From NCBI GenBank assembly GCA_003971905.1, contig RSEE01000044.1:186001-250000 (forward strand): a stretch of DNA of 64,000 nucleotides. Reading direction: 5' to 3'. How positions within the stretch are numbered: position 1 is the first letter of the stretch; the number at the start of each line of letters is the position of its first letter. Under the pieces are notes generated by a model that did not search any database, was not told the origin of the DNA, and worked only from the letters and a program-made list of their open reading frames with translations. This DNA comes from Moniliella sp. 'wahieum' (taxonomy: Eukaryota; Basidiomycota; Moniliellomycetes; Moniliellales; Moniliellaceae). This document shows positions 30,410-42,500 of this stretch, one piece after another. Both the position numbers and the translations under genes were made by a program.

Positions 30410-30890
30410 GCTGCCGCGCTTTCCCGGAAACAGCACCCGAATTTTCTCCTTGGTCTTTCCATCTCCCGTCTCCCGTCTCCCATCTCCCATCTCCCGCTCC
30501 CATCTCCCTTCTCCCATCTCCCGCGCCTCCTGCAGCCCGTCGTACTGTCTACCAGTAGAGTTTTCTGGGGGAATCCCTCTTGCGTAATGTATCTTCGTAT
30601 GGAGTTCGGCACCCCACTGGCATGCATCAGTACTTAGCGGCTGTTACTCAGTACTGAGGCCTAGACCCAAGGGATTCGCGATCCATGACTCGCGATTGGA
30701 TTCGTGATTGGATTAGCAGGTACCCGATGCAAGTTTCCCTAGCGCACGCGGCCCGACCCACCGAGCATGGCCCACAGTGAGGCGGGGCTGCTGCATACAG
30801 ACTGTACCAACTGTACCAGGCTTGCCCAGCTAGACACTTTGACATGGCATGGATCATGTGTGATGCATGGGATGGGACGCGCAAAGTAGC
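30410..30890. other. Convergent 3' region with CTCCCAT heptamer repeats
   Basis: Between the peroxiredoxin stop and the ALG8 stop. At 30459-30525 a pyrimidine tract repeats TCTCCCG/TCTCCCA units about nine times. No gene seen. Confidence 0.6.
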
Positions 30891-33239
30891 TTAGGAAGCC
30901 GGGGAGAGCGACGGCTTGGCCGGGGAGGCTAAGGAGGAAGGGTTGGAAGCAACGTGGGGGGAAGAAGAAGAGGGAGTGGGAAAAGGAATTGGACCAGTGA
31001 CAGTGGTTGCAGTAGTCCCCTTGTCTGGCGTACTCCTCACTGGTTCGCCGACGCCGGAGAAAGAGCCAATAGAGAGTGAGGTAGGAGCCCAAAACGCCGA
31101 TGGCCGTGTAGATCGAGATGAGCAGCAAGGGCAAAAAAGGAAGACGGTCCCCCCACAAACGGGTGGAGCAGCTGGCCATAGAGCGCGACAGGAATCAAGC
31201 CGATCAAATAGGTGCGCCTGACAGCGACGAGGACCATGCGTACATTGGACACGAGCAGGTTGGTGGCGGTGTACCGACGCAGGGCTACCCCTTCCAACAG
31301 CAACCAGAGCGAAGCCAAGGCCAGCGCTGCGCCAGCCTCGGTACCGCGGATCAGAAGCGGGAGCAGGCTTACTGTACCTGCGGTAGCCAAGGTGGTGAAG
31401 ACGGCGGCATGCTCGCTGCTCAGGGGGGCAAGGTAGGTAGCCGGCAAGGTAAGTAGCAGAACCGCCTTTTCGTGCACATGCCAGCCCAGGGCGAACGAGG
31501 CGCCAGCACAAAGAACGACAGTATGGATAAAGGAGAGGTATGTCGGCCGCCGCGCGAGCATTCCCAGCGCAGGTAAGGACACGGCCAGTGTCAGGAGCGC
31601 ACATGCTCGCGGAGTCACGTTGGGCAACACGCCGAACGCCACATCGCCCACGAGCCCACGACTGGCGGCAGGGAGGATGAACCCACGTTCCTTGGCGCTG
31701 GCTACGTGCGCGCCCAGAAGTGGTACTCTGGCGATCGCAACCTCGGCCAAGGAAGGCACCGTTCGGAAGAGCGTGAGCAGTACCCGGTCCAAGGCAGTGT
31801 ACCATGCCCACACGTTGGGAGCCCAGTACGCATGGGTCAGACCGCGTCCAAAGGGAAACATGCGAGAAAGCAGTTGTTGGATTTCCTCCACAGGACTGTG
31901 ATAGGGGTACGGGTTACCATCCTTGGTCATCCCACTGAGTGCCAAAGGCACCAAGGAGAGCACGACAGGGAGCAAGGTAAAAAACGCCACGATCACCAAC
32001 CGTTCGGCTACACCGGCAAAGGAGCGCAGGCTCGACCCGACGGGCACGACGTAAGACCGCAGCAAGAAGATAAAGTACGCAGGGGCCATGTAGAGGTAAA
32101 TGTGTTTAAAGTTGAGCAGACTCGAAAACAGAAAGGCGCACAGAAGGGGACGGCGCTGTGGGGAAGTTCAACACAAGGTCAGCGAGCCAGTCAACACCCA
32201 CATAGGGGACTCACAACCACGTACCTGGCGCGCAGCCCAAAAGGACCAGAAGAGAATGCCAAACAGGAACCCATTGTACTGGAAATGAATGTGATCGACA
32301 AACAACAATCCTGGATGAAGAAGCAAACTGGCAAAGAGAACGAGACGAACGCCCCGTTGCTCCTCGGCGGTCCATCGCGTTTCTTGCACGATCTGGTTCT
32401 GGATCAAAATACCGGTACCGCTGCCGTTGCTGCCCGCGGCCGCGGGGGCAGGGTCGGGGTCGTCCAGTCCATCCGGTTCGGCGGAAGGGGAAGGAGGTCG
32501 GCCAAGGCCCACACCGCTGCCACGTACACCAGCTCCGATACGATGACGGTGGAGCGAAGGTAGACTTTGGCAGGCCACGCTGCATAGTTGAGGTTGTCCA
32601 GTCGCAGCAGCTCAGGGCAGAGGAGGCGCGGGTTGGGCCAGGAGCCATTGAAACCAGGCGAAAAAGGGAGGGTAGTCCAACGTCCATTCCGAGCCTTGGT
32701 CAAATACCATTCGCTGAGGGGCAAGGTGTGGGTAATGGCAAGCCAATTGCGATGCACTTCCATGTCGGTCGAATGGTACGAGGGCAGGAGCAGCAGACGC
32801 AGACCAAGCGCGACAAACATGATCGCGCCCTCGGGGCTTTCGAGCCAGGGAACGCGCAGCCGATGTCTGTCGCGCACAGGCTTGCGTGCCTTGGCAGGGG
32901 TGAGGACAAGAGGCGGCGTGCCGGCGGCGGCGGGGGTCGAGGTCAGGGCCGAGAGACTGGCCAGGCTCGCGGAGCGTCGGGGGCGGGTGGCAGAGGCGAG
33001 GCGGTGGGAGGGGAGGGAGGCAGGTGGGCGTGGCAGGCGCATTGTCGACGCCGGCAGCGGAGGGGAGGCGTGGGAGCGTCTGCTGGGAGCGGAGGTGGGG
33101 CGACAGGCTGGACAAGTCGCGGCGGGGGGTGCTGGCGGTGCGGAGGACATCGACGGAGGCGTGCTCGTGGAGCCGGCGGCGGGCGGGCGGGTCGCGGCCC
33201 AGGGGGAGGAGGTGGTGCGGGGGCGAGGGGAGACGACAT
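30891..33239 (-). CDS. ALG8: Dolichyl-P-Glc:Glc1Man9GlcNAc2-PP-dolichol alpha-1,3-glucosyltransferase (ALG8)
   Basis: ER multi-pass enzyme adding the second glucose to the lipid-linked oligosaccharide. After a Pro/Ala/Ser-rich N-tail, the family core reads [20 protein letters not shown] (about 32795-32735), [20 protein letters not shown] (about 32680-32622), [15 protein letters not shown] (about 32295-32250) and, after an intron at about 32155-32220, [20 protein letters not shown] (about 32118-32060). The [14 protein letters not shown] and NFKHIYLY forms separate ALG8 from ALG6. Many hydrophobic segments follow, including [18 protein letters not shown] and [11 protein letters not shown]. The C-terminus needs frame changes near 31160 and 31050, passing through [20 protein letters not shown]; stop at 30891-30893. 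The start is uncertain (33239 or a later Met near 33150). Confidence 0.9.
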
Positions 33240-33497
33240 GGAAGCTCGCCCGGATGGCCGCCAGACAGGATGGGATGCCGAGTGAAGGGCGCAGGAAGGG
33301 CGGGCGAGCGGGCGATGGGCGCAGCCTCGGCTGCTCGCTGCCTCGCCTCAGCGGCGCGGTGCGTACAGCAGAGTGGGGCTGGTGGGTGCTGTCCGTTTCA
33401 AAACACATCCCTGCGCCTCCGGTCACGTGTGCTGGGCTACGCTGTACATGGTTATATGCACCCCGCGCTCCCACCCGCCGCCCCCACCCCCACCACC
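33240..33497. promoter_or_regulatory. Divergent promoter ALG8 / HOP2
   Basis: About 260 bp, GC-rich. CACGTG-like GTCACGTGTG occurs at about 33421. No further site is defended. Confidence 0.35.
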
Positions 33498-34525
33498 ATG
33501 CCCAAAGCAACGCCCGAGGCCACCTCTGCCGCCGGTACGCTCCTTCACATGCATGCCGCCTCTTGCTGACCAGTGCAGCCGAGGAGACTGTGCTGGCATA
33601 CATGCGCGCCCAGAACCGGCCTTACACCGCCAACGATGTGCATCTCAACCTCCACGGCACCGTGGCCAAGACGCCGTCATGCGCGCCCTCATCACCCTGG
33701 CAGACAATGGCTGTCTGAGCAAGAAGGAGTATGGTGTGTTATCCGTGCCGCTGAACCTCTCTGCGCTGGGGCGTTGTCCAGGCCTGCGGGGCTACCACGC
33801 TGACCGGGCATTCAGGCAAAGCATTCTCTTTGTTCCTACCCAAACCTCCCTCCCCGTTTTGGACGAGCACAGATGGCCCAACTCAAGACAGCCACCAAAG
33901 CCCACAAGGCTGATTTGGAACAGGTTCAACGCCAAATCCGCACAATCCAGGCTGGTGCGCTTCCTCTGCTCTCTCGCCCCGCCCCCGTCTTGCCTTGTGT
34001 CCGGAGGACGAAGCTGACTGGTTCACTGGCGAGGAGCAGAGACGAGTGCCCTACTGGCCACCCCCACCAGTGAAGACATGCCGACCCAGATTGCCTTGGC
34101 GGAAAGCAAAGTTTGTCTTTCCCTTCTTGTGGACTGCAAGCAAAGATCCCAACGTACTGATCTATCTCTGCAGCGTGACGCTTTGCGCGCCCAGTTGACC
34201 CAAAAGCAAGCTCACCTCGACCACCTGCCAACTTGACCCCCGAGCAGGCCAACGACCTAGGCCCCTCGCTTCAGTTCTGCGCACTAAATGGCTGGCACGC
34301 CGACAAGCCGAAACGGAGTGCGTCTTTCCTTTCCTCTCCCTCACGTTGCAACCCCTGCAACTGACTGCGTGCCTTTTCTTGCCAAGCCTCACACGCCTGA
34401 TTCTCGACGCAGCGCGGGACGCTGGGGGCCAACTGGCTGCTGAAGCAGACAGCCTCGATGACGGTCTCTCCCTTCCCAAGGACGAGGCTGTCGAACGGGA
34501 GCGTCAGTTCCACCAGGCCACCTGA
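33498..34525 (+). CDS. HOP2: Hop2/TBPIP meiotic recombination protein
   Basis: Partner of Mnd1, which stimulates Dmc1/Rad51 strand exchange in meiosis. The ATG at 33498 opens MPKATPEATSAA; a short intron (33535-33578) joins to AEETVLAYMRAQNRPYTANDV, the TBPIP winged-helix start, then HGTVAKTAVMRALITLADNGCLSKKEYG. Further short introns follow (about 33736-33812, 33953-34010, 34318-34388). Next come QSILFVPTQ, the coiled-coil piece MAQLKTATKAHKADLEQVQRQ, RDALRAQLTQKQAHLDHL, LTPEQANDLG and SLTRLILDAARDAGGQLAAE, ending EAVERERQFHQAT before TGA at 34523-34525. Internal intron borders are approximate and two or three one-base breaks occur (for example near 33678). It converges on LSM3, 130 bp away. 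Its presence implies a retained meiotic programme if the gene is intact. Confidence 0.85.
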
Positions 34526-34655
34526 CATGCAGCTGTGGCACTTGCCCTCGGTACCATCTGGCAGTGGCAAGGGGGCCGATCTGTTTTACCACCTAGCCCA
34601 GTCTACTTGTACGCGTCTGGGGTCCGATAGGGAAATTGATACGTGACGCGACTGC

Positions 34656-35122
34656 CTAAACCCTCGACTGAGGCGATACCTAGAAGGAAAGAAAACGGTA
34701 GTGTTAGTATGCTGCCATGCTCTGTGGAGGGACTGCTGGGCAGAGGAACGGGAAGAGAAGAGCGTACCATAATTACGCCGTCGCCGCGAACAAAGAGCAT
34801 TGGGCTAGCACGCGATACAGTCTAGGCGCAAGCAAAAGGGTCAGTGGGCAAGGAGGAGGGGGAAGAAGGTGAGGGCAGAGGATGCATGGCACGCACCTGC
34901 ACCGATCCGTCGGTCGGGTTGACCGTGTAGATCGTTTCGCGCACGTCGCCGAGGATCATGTTCATGTGCCCGTCGTAGGCGTGCAGCAGGCCCGTCAGCT
35001 CGCGGTCGCCGCGTAGCTTGATGAACACGCTCGCTCAGTGCCAGACGGATCAGCCCGAATGGCTCGGTGACGCCGTGCGCAGCGGTGGTGCTGGCCAGGG
35101 CAGAGGCTACGTCGGGAGCCAT
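34656..35122 (-). CDS. LSM3: U6 snRNA-associated Sm-like protein LSm3
   Basis: Ring subunit of the Lsm2-8 (nuclear, U6 snRNA) and Lsm1-7 (cytoplasmic, mRNA decay) complexes. The ATG at 35122 opens [11 protein letters not shown]; the Sm1 motif reads [26 protein letters not shown] and [15 protein letters not shown]. Intron 1 (34822-34896) splits the variable loop; exon 2 gives [18 protein letters not shown] (Sm2 motif); intron 2 (34680-34767) has a perfect TACTAAC branch and joins to a 7-codon last exon VSPQSRV with TAG at 34656-34658. One frameshift near 35030: GTTC where GTGTTC is expected. About 100 residues, normal for LSm3. Confidence 0.93.
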
Positions 35123-35371
35123 GGTGTGGTGGTCGGTGCTGGGGTGCAGAAGGCCCGCGCCGACGCGGAACGCCAGCCAGCCAGGGGGATTTAATTTCTT
35201 TCCATTTGTTTTTTCGCCTGGGTGGCGCGCTGCCCGGCCGACCCACGCACTGCCCACGCCCAGCATGGGCAGCACGCATCATGGCATGGCGTCCACGACG
35301 CCCATCCTCAGCACATCCCTCAGCACCGCCACCGCCACCACCTCCCGCCTCTCCCGCCTCTGCTTGCCACC

Positions 35372-36870
35372 ATGGCTGCCGCGCACTCGCCCCTGTCCGC
35401 CACAGAGCTGCCTGTTGCACTCATTGCGCCCCTGCCGCCTTCTGCGCCCCTGGCGTCCCCCGCCACCACCCGGGTCTGGGACGAAGCCGATCTGCCCCTC
35501 TTCCTCCACTCTCCTGGCATCGCCCAACTCCAGCGCTTCCTTTCGCGCATCAGTGCCGCCGCAGTGGGGCACCCCACGCTCGTTCTGACCCCTGCGCAGG
35601 AGCAGCAGCTGCCTGCGTCGGTACAAGCCGTGGCCACCATCCTCCACACCTTGCGCGGCTGGATTGATGACTTCCCGCCGCGCACGGACGCCCAGCGGTT
35701 CGGCAACTTGGCTTTCCGCGACTATGGGCGGTACGCGGAGCAGCACACGGCCCAGCTGCACCGCAACCTGCTTCCTGCTTCGCTCCATGGGTTTGTGCCT
35801 GAACTGGCGCCGTATCTGGTCGCGAGCCTGGGTTCGTTTGTGCGTCTGGACTATGGAACGGGCCATGAGCTCGCGTTCGTTGCCTACCTCACCTTCCTTG
35901 CTCGTTTGGGCCTCTGGGGCGAGATGGCACAACCAAGGGGAAGGCGAACGATGTGCCCGTGGCCGTAGGTGAGATGGACCGGCTGGTGGGGCTCTACTTG
36001 TTCCCGCTCTACCTACGCCTGGTGTGGACGTTACAAGACGTGTACCGTCTCGAACCCGCCGGTTCGCATGGCGCTTGGGGACTGGACGATTTTGTTTTGT
36101 TCCTTACATTCTGGGCGCCGCCCAGTTGACCGGGCAGGAGAGCGGGTACGAGCCCCGCCATATCCCCTGGCGATGCACCAGCCACCGGCAGTGGCAGGCC
36201 AGAGAAGCACAAGCGGACCTCGTCCACCGTGCCACCCGAAGCTCCTGTCGTTTGTGCCCGCTCCGTCGCTGACAGTGACCGACCTAACGTCCGGTCCACC
36301 TTGGGCCAACTTATTTTCCACTGCTGTGGCCAGGATCCATGTCCTGAAACGCGGGCCCTTTAACGAGCACAGCCCCCTGCTGTGGGACTTATCCGGCACA
36401 GTCCACTCGTGGAACAAGATGTACATGGGGATGCGCAAGATGTGGACTGCCGAGTGCTGGGCAAGCTCCCGGTTGTCCAACACTTTCTCTTTGGTCATCA
36501 TGCCTTCCCTTGGCCTGGACCTAACCGCCCCAGCGGCCGGAGCAGCACACGAGGCGCGACGACCCATGCGCAATCGCATCCCCTTGTCGCACCCGGCCGA
36601 CAACATGGGGGACCACCGCTGTTGGCAGCTACTAGGCCTTCGGCCGGGACTACGGCCCCTTGGGCCCTCAATTCCTCTACTCGTTCCGGTCCTCAGGGCC
36701 ATTGGGCCGTCCCTCGCGTCTGCCACCTGCTTCAGCTACGTTTGTTGGTCGGCCGCGCCCGCGCCTCGCCCCGGGGTTGGCACCCAGGCGCCTTGGGTTG
36801 CTCCCTCCACATCCGCACCGACCGCCAAGCCGCCTTCCCATACCCACGACGAGACCAAACTGTAACTGTA
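35372..36870 (+). CDS. PP2A phosphatase activator / peptidyl-prolyl isomerase, PTPA (RRD) family
   Basis: Rrd1/Rrd2-type activator of PP2A-class phosphatases. The ATG at 35372 opens MAAAHSPLSATELP. Family sequence: GWIDDFPPRTDAQRFGNLAFR (about 35655-35720), VASLGSFVRLDYGTGHELAF (about 35818-35878; the RIDYGTGHE motif is the family signature), MDRLVGLYLFPLYLRLVWTLQ (about 35972-36035), EPAGSHGAWGLDDFVLFL, LKRGPFNEHSPLLWDLSGTV, and VLGKLPVVQHFLFG (about 36460-36500). At least four frame changes separate these. Downstream the GC-rich sequence stays open to a Pro-rich end and the true stop is not certain; a candidate TAA lies at 36863. Rrd1 versus Rrd2 cannot be decided here. Confidence 0.88.
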
Positions 36871-36884
36871 ATTGTAACTGTAAA
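36861..36884 (+). repeat. Four TGTAA(C/T/A) hexamers at the PTPA 3' end
   Basis: TGTAAC, TGTAAT, TGTAAC, TGTAAA in perfect 6-bp phase at the probable end of the PTPA coding region. UGUAA-type cores resemble PUF-protein sites in fungal 3' UTRs, but the function is not shown. Confidence 0.6.
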
Positions 36885-36973
36885 GAACCAAACCAACTAC
36901 GATCCGAAATCGAAAGAAAAACAAGGCCCAAGTACCATTCAATCAATCCTCCTGTGCCCCCTTCACGACCCGG

Positions 36974-39335
36974 TTAGACAATGGGCTTGAGCGGGTACAT
37001 GTCGTCTGAACGTCGGTGTTCATGTTGTCGGTGAGGACGGGCAACTTGTACATGCAGTCCACCGTAGTGGCCGACTGGGCAGCAGCGTGGTACCCTGGCT
37101 GGTTGCGGCCCCAACCTGCTTCTGCGCTGCCTTGTCCTTCTTGATGGCCGCCTTGGACACGGTAGGTGCCGGCGCATGCTTCGAGGCGACGGCAGCCGCT
37201 TGCCATCGGGCACCTTGATGAACACGCGTTTGCCCCCCGGACCTTGAACCTGGTCCAGAATGTAGTAGCCCTTGCGCTCAAATTGCACATGGTCACCTTG
37301 CTTGAGCGTCGCCACGTCGGCGGCGGCCAGGGCAGTCGAGTCAAACTCGTCTGGGGAGTGAGGTAGTCACCAAACGCATCGTCCTCGTCGAGCTTCTTCT
37401 TGGTGATAAGGTAGTCAAATTCCTGCAGCAGAACCGGGACGAGCGGGCGAGAGGCAGAGACCTGGTCGGTAGAAAGCCAGGTGATCTTCTTGTCCGTCTT
37501 GGTAAAGTCACCGTCCAACTTGGCTTGGAGGTCGAGGGAAGCAACGGAGCCATCGGAAGCAAGGTGTTTCTTGGTAACCACCGCGTTGCCCCAGTCCATC
37601 AGGGTGAACTCCTCACCTTCCTGCAGAGCCTGGGCATCGGCCTGGTCCAGATGATGTGCGGGCCAAAGACCGTGAGCTTGGTGCCCACGTCGGGATTCTT
37701 CTTGTGCCGCGGCATCTCCTTTTCGTACGCCTTGTCCGCCACGCCGCCAGCCAAGGTGGCCTTGACCATCCCCTTCTCCTCCACAGCCACAAAGCGGGGC
37801 ACAATGGGATCAATGATGCGCTTGTTCAACGACCAAATGCCATCCCACTCCATGTTGATCACTTGCTGACTCGGACCGGTAGCAAGGATGAACTGGCGAA
37901 TGCACTCGATCGTCATACCGCGACGACGGATCCCACGGACCGTAGGGAAACGCGGGTCGTCCCAGCCGGAAACGTAGCCATTGTCCACAAACCATTGCAG
38001 TTTGCGCTTGGACAGCAGGGTGTAGACAAAGTTCAAGCGGGCATAGTCCCAATACGCACGTCACGCACGCAGATGAAGGTGCTGGATGAACCAGTAGTAC
38101 TGCGGGTTACGGTCACGGTACTCGTTGGACGAAGCGAGTGGGTCACACCTTCAAGCGAGTCAACGATGGGGTTGGCAAAGTCGTACGTAGGGTAGGCCTT
38201 GTACTTGGTTCCCGTACGGTGGTGGGGGAAGTCAACGTTAGCGGTACAGGACGGGGTCGCGCATCGCCTTGTTGGGATTATCAACGCTCATCTTGGCTCG
38301 CACACACCACCTGCGTCCCTCGGTCGAGCCCGTCTTCATCTCCTGGAACACCTCCCACGTCCGTTCGGGCGTCATGTCACGGTTTTGACGCAATGCCCTC
38401 GCCACGCTCGTAGCGCATCTGCTCCAGCGGGGTGTCATCGGCGTACATCACCTTGGAAGACAAGTTTGTGCAGCTCCTGCTCAATCTGCTCAAAATAGTC
38501 CGAGGTGTGGGAGATGGGCACGCCATCGGCATTGATGCCGAGCAAGGTCAGGTCCTCAATGATCGCATTCTCGTACTCCTCCTTCTCCTTACGCGGGTTG
38601 GTGTCGTCAAAGCGGATGAGAAGTTTGCCATTGTACTTTTCGGCAAAGTACTGGTTGAGAATGGCAGCTTTGGCGTGACCAATGTGAAGGTAGCCCGAGG
38701 GCTCGGGCGGGAACCGGGTGACGACCTGCGAGCCGGGAGGAAGGTCGCCCAGGAAGAGGTCAAAGGACGAGGCGGCCTTCTTGGTGCGGTCCTTGTTGCT
38801 CTTGGCGGCCTGCACGGCCTGGAGGGCCTGGGCAAAGGCAGGGAGGGACTCGAGGAACTTGTACCAGCGAGTCACATGCTTGTACGAGTTCTTCTTGATC
38901 ACACCCAACGCTGGCAGGTTCAGACGGAACGCAGACCAAAGCGCCGCATCGGCAGCGGACACGGTGGAGCCGACGAGAAGGTACGCAGAGCAAGGTGGTT
39001 GTCCAGTGCATCCGCCGTCGCCGCAACGTCGACAAACTTCATGCCCACCACAACGGCGGCCTGGTCAATGTACTTGGCGACCTCGGCCTCCTCGGCAGAG
39101 GATGTGCCGAAGAGGTGGGCCAGGGACGAGCTGGCTGAGGGCGCGGAGGACGGGACAATGCCGGTGGCCGGGTGGGGGCCGGTGAGGCTGGGCTCGGCAT
39201 CGGGCTGGGCGTCGGCAATGGCGACGGGGGGGCGGCGCTGTGCTGCGCATTCGCGAGGTTGGCGGCGATGAGGGGGAGGAGGGGCGCCTTGGCGCTGTCC
39301 TTGGAGGCGAAATCGACGGCCAGAGTGGCAGCCAT
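36974..39335 (-). CDS. GUS1: Cytosolic glutamyl-tRNA synthetase
   Basis: Charges tRNA-Glu; eukaryotic class I enzyme with a GST-like N-domain. The ATG at 39335 opens [20 protein letters not shown]; the N-domain includes [20 protein letters not shown] and [20 protein letters not shown]. The catalytic core starts [21 protein letters not shown] (HIGH motif, about 38720-38660), then [73 protein letters not shown] and [21 protein letters not shown]. The C-terminal anticodon-binding part has [17 protein letters not shown]. The last residues MYPLKPIV precede a stop at 36974-36976; an alternative frame ends at 36943. Breaks fall near 38960, 38440, 38250, 38040, 37610, 37350 and 37190. Confidence 0.92.
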
Positions 39336-39543
39336 GGCGACGACGCAGAGGGGGCTGGTGGGCGGGGGGCGGATGCGGCGGCGGTGGGCTGTTTCTTAAC
39401 AGCTTGGAACGAAAAAGAAGGACGAGTCACACGCAGAGTAGGGTTGGGCAACCCTAGTGCGTGCTTGTCAGTCGGGACAGGGCCGGGAAGGGGTACGTCA
39501 TGGCACGTGATGCTGGGGGCGTGTTGGTTGCTCTGTTCGCCTG
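39336..39543. promoter_or_regulatory. Divergent promoter GUS1 / gamma-tubulin complex gene
   Basis: About 208 bp between the two starts. Contains GTCACACGCAG and GGCACGTGATG segments (about 39427 and 39500). No site is assigned. Confidence 0.35.
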
Positions 39544-42500
39544 GTGGCTGCGTTGCTCTCCGCCATGGACGCGCTGCTGCTCCCGCCGCTGCCCGCCGCG
39601 GCCGCCGCCGACGCGCTCCCGCCCTTCCGCCTCCCGCTCCTCCCGCCCGCCGACGCGCCGCCTCCGCCTCCGCCATCGCCGCCGCCCGCGTCGCCCCCAC
39701 CGCCCCCACCCGCGCCCGCCCAGGACGACAGCCCCGCCGGCAGCAGCGCCCCTCTGCGCGCCGCCCCACCTGGACGCAGTGGCACGAGCTCCAGCACGCC
39801 CCCTCCTCGGCGGAGATGCTGCGCACCCAACGCATAACCGATCCGGATCCTCCTGTGTCTGCGTCTGCCTCCGCGTCTTCCCAGGCCACGCGTCTCGAGG
39901 GCCTGATGCACAGGTGAGCCCCCGCGCCCGCATCCCGGACCACGCTGACCCGACCACCCCTCCTCTTTCTCCCTGCAGTGTCGAGAAGCACGTCATGCGC
40001 CCCAGCGGAGGCCGATTTTCCGTCCCGCGTCCTGCGCCCGTGCACGACATCACCGCCGTACTCGCATCGCTTGTGGCCGTCGCGACGAGCGGAGTGGGGA
40101 ACGATCTGTTCCAGTGGGACGCGTCTCGTGCCCAGTACCGCTGGGCCGGCACGCTGGCCCAGCAACAGCGCACCAAGCAATACCTCGCCGTTGTCAAGAC
40201 CATCCTTGCGGAACAGCCTCACTCCCACTCCACCGTACCACCCTTTCCCGACTGGAAGGGCTCCGAGCGGATCGAGGGCATGAGCGCCCCCGCCACCCAA
40301 TCCCTTCTCCGCCCTTTTCTCGATGTGGGCACCATGCTTCGCCGCCTGCAGCAGCAAGGCATCGATCTTATTCACGCCGATCCCCCAGGACAGGAGCTTC
40401 GGGCGCTTGTGCGGGCCGTGGAGGTGGTGTTGGCGTGGGTGGTGCAGCGTTTGCGGCGCTGGCTTCCCCGGGGCGGCGCACTGTCTCTCTCCAACGAGCT
40501 GGAAGAGACCAAGGCGATTCTTCTGGCTTTGTGCCGTTTGCTCGACTGCTCGCCCCACCGTTCCCCACCTTTCAAGATGTCTTTTGATCCTGCTGTACCA
40601 GCCAAGGTACTGAACCATGTCTATGCCCACTACGTCTCCTCCCTCCAGGGAAGCGTCCCAATGGTGCAGCGTACCCTCCTCTGGGTCCTGGAAAAGGTCA
40701 CGTACGACTGGCGCTCCCAAGTTGCCGCTTGGGTAGGCTGGCCCGGAGCCGAACCCCACCCATCCCACCAAGTCGGCGATGAGGCGGTCGTCACCCTCAC
40801 GCAAAAAGTAGCCGACGCCCCGTTCCGCACCTCTGATCCATGGGCCGGGGCACGAGTAGAGTGGACAGTGGATTCGCGCGGGGAGGAGGATGTGGGGTAC
40901 CGATTGCTGCCGTCCAAGCTACCGTCGTTTGTCTCGGTTGCCAAGGCGCGTTCTGTGTTGGAGGCAGGACGTGCGGTTCGTTTGTTGCGCAAAGCGGCCC
41001 GGCCCGATCATCCGCTCGTCCAACTCCTCGGCAAGAAGGAGGAAGAGGCTCTCCCCCTCCCCTCCTGGCTTTGCTCTGAAGAAGAACATGCCCAGCGTCG
41101 AGCCCAAGCCCAAGCCCGGATCCGTGAGCTCCAGCACCGCGTAGCGGTCTGGCGGCACAGTCGTACTGCCCACTCTGATGTTACTGGTATTGCAGGCGAG
41201 ACCACCCCCCGCATGATGCACACAGAGGTTGATCATTATTCTATTGTGTCCTCCCGTCAGGACAAAGAAGACCCATTCGCTCTTTTGCCATGTGCGACTT
41301 GCCACCGCTTGACGATGACGAGGAGGATAAAAGTGATGATGAATTTCAGCAGTTTGCTCGGTGGATCACCTCGCCCACTGTCGCTGGGGAAAAGCCGGCG
41401 CATCGGTGCTCGAACTACCCCTCCTTTGGTCCCAATTGATCTCGGGCGCTCTGATTAGCGTTTTCTTCCGCGATGTGGGACTGCCCACGTACCTCGACAC
41501 GTGCCGACACTTTCTCTTGCTGGGCAGTGCCCCCTTTGCGGACCAAATGCAGCAGCTCCTCTTTTCCGACGGCATCAATGTTCGTCCTTTGGCGCAGGGA
41601 CTCAACCCTGCCTTAGGTCCCCTCTGGCCGCCCTCGGCGGGGACGATTGCACCCCGGTTCAATGCGGCGGTGCTGGAGGCCGTGGCTGGCTGGCGCACCG
41701 CTTGGGCACGCCAAGAAGCCAGCACGCGGGGTCAGAAACGGGACGTGTTGCTGGATCTGGATGAGCGGCTTTCGTTTGCCATTATCGATCCGCATCTGAC
41801 TAAAATCCGAGGCCGGAAACGGTCCCATTGGCAACACCCCGAATGTAGGTCCTCTCGTTCCCCGTTTTTTCCTCTTCCTTCTCCTCTCCTACCCCTTTTG
41901 TCTGTGCAAGCTGACCATGTGATGTTTTTAGCCATTGATGCCCTGGATTGGCTTACCCTGAGTTTTACGCCGCCGGCGTTGATTGCGCCGTGCTGACAGC
42001 CCAGGCGCAGCTGAGCTACCAACGAGTGCTCAACGTTCTGTTGCGTGTCAGCGTCTGCAAGTGGTTTCTACGCGGCTTGTACACCACCCTCTTCAAGTTA
42101 CGAGCTGCGCGCAGCGATGTATTTTTTCTCTTCTTTACCCGAGCCCAACACTTTGTCACCCACCTTGGCGCCCACGTGGAGCAAGTGGCAATCAAGGATA
42201 TGTGGGATACGTTCCAATCGCGCCTAGCTCAGCTGCAAGCCCACGTGGAACGACAGGATCAGTTCCTTCTCGTGGACGAGGAAGCAGACGAGGAGGCCGA
42301 TGAAAGCGACGAAGGCTCCGCCGCACCTTCCTTTCGCAGTCGCGCCGTGTCTACCAGGGGGACGCAGTCCAAGGGGACGTGCATGAGCTCCGCGATATCT
42401 TCTCCCTGGCGCGGTACCATGAACAGGTCCTGGACCGGATGGTGGGGTGTCTGTTCCAAAAGTCGGCCCAGGCCAATGTGGGCAAGATGATGGACGAGCT

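Noticed and set aside
39065..40804. Long open frame of 579 codons on the minus strand
   Set aside because: It lies antisense to a gamma-tubulin complex gene and across the GUS1 start, has Gly/Arg/Ala-rich composition without motifs, and arises from the scarcity of stop codons at high GC.
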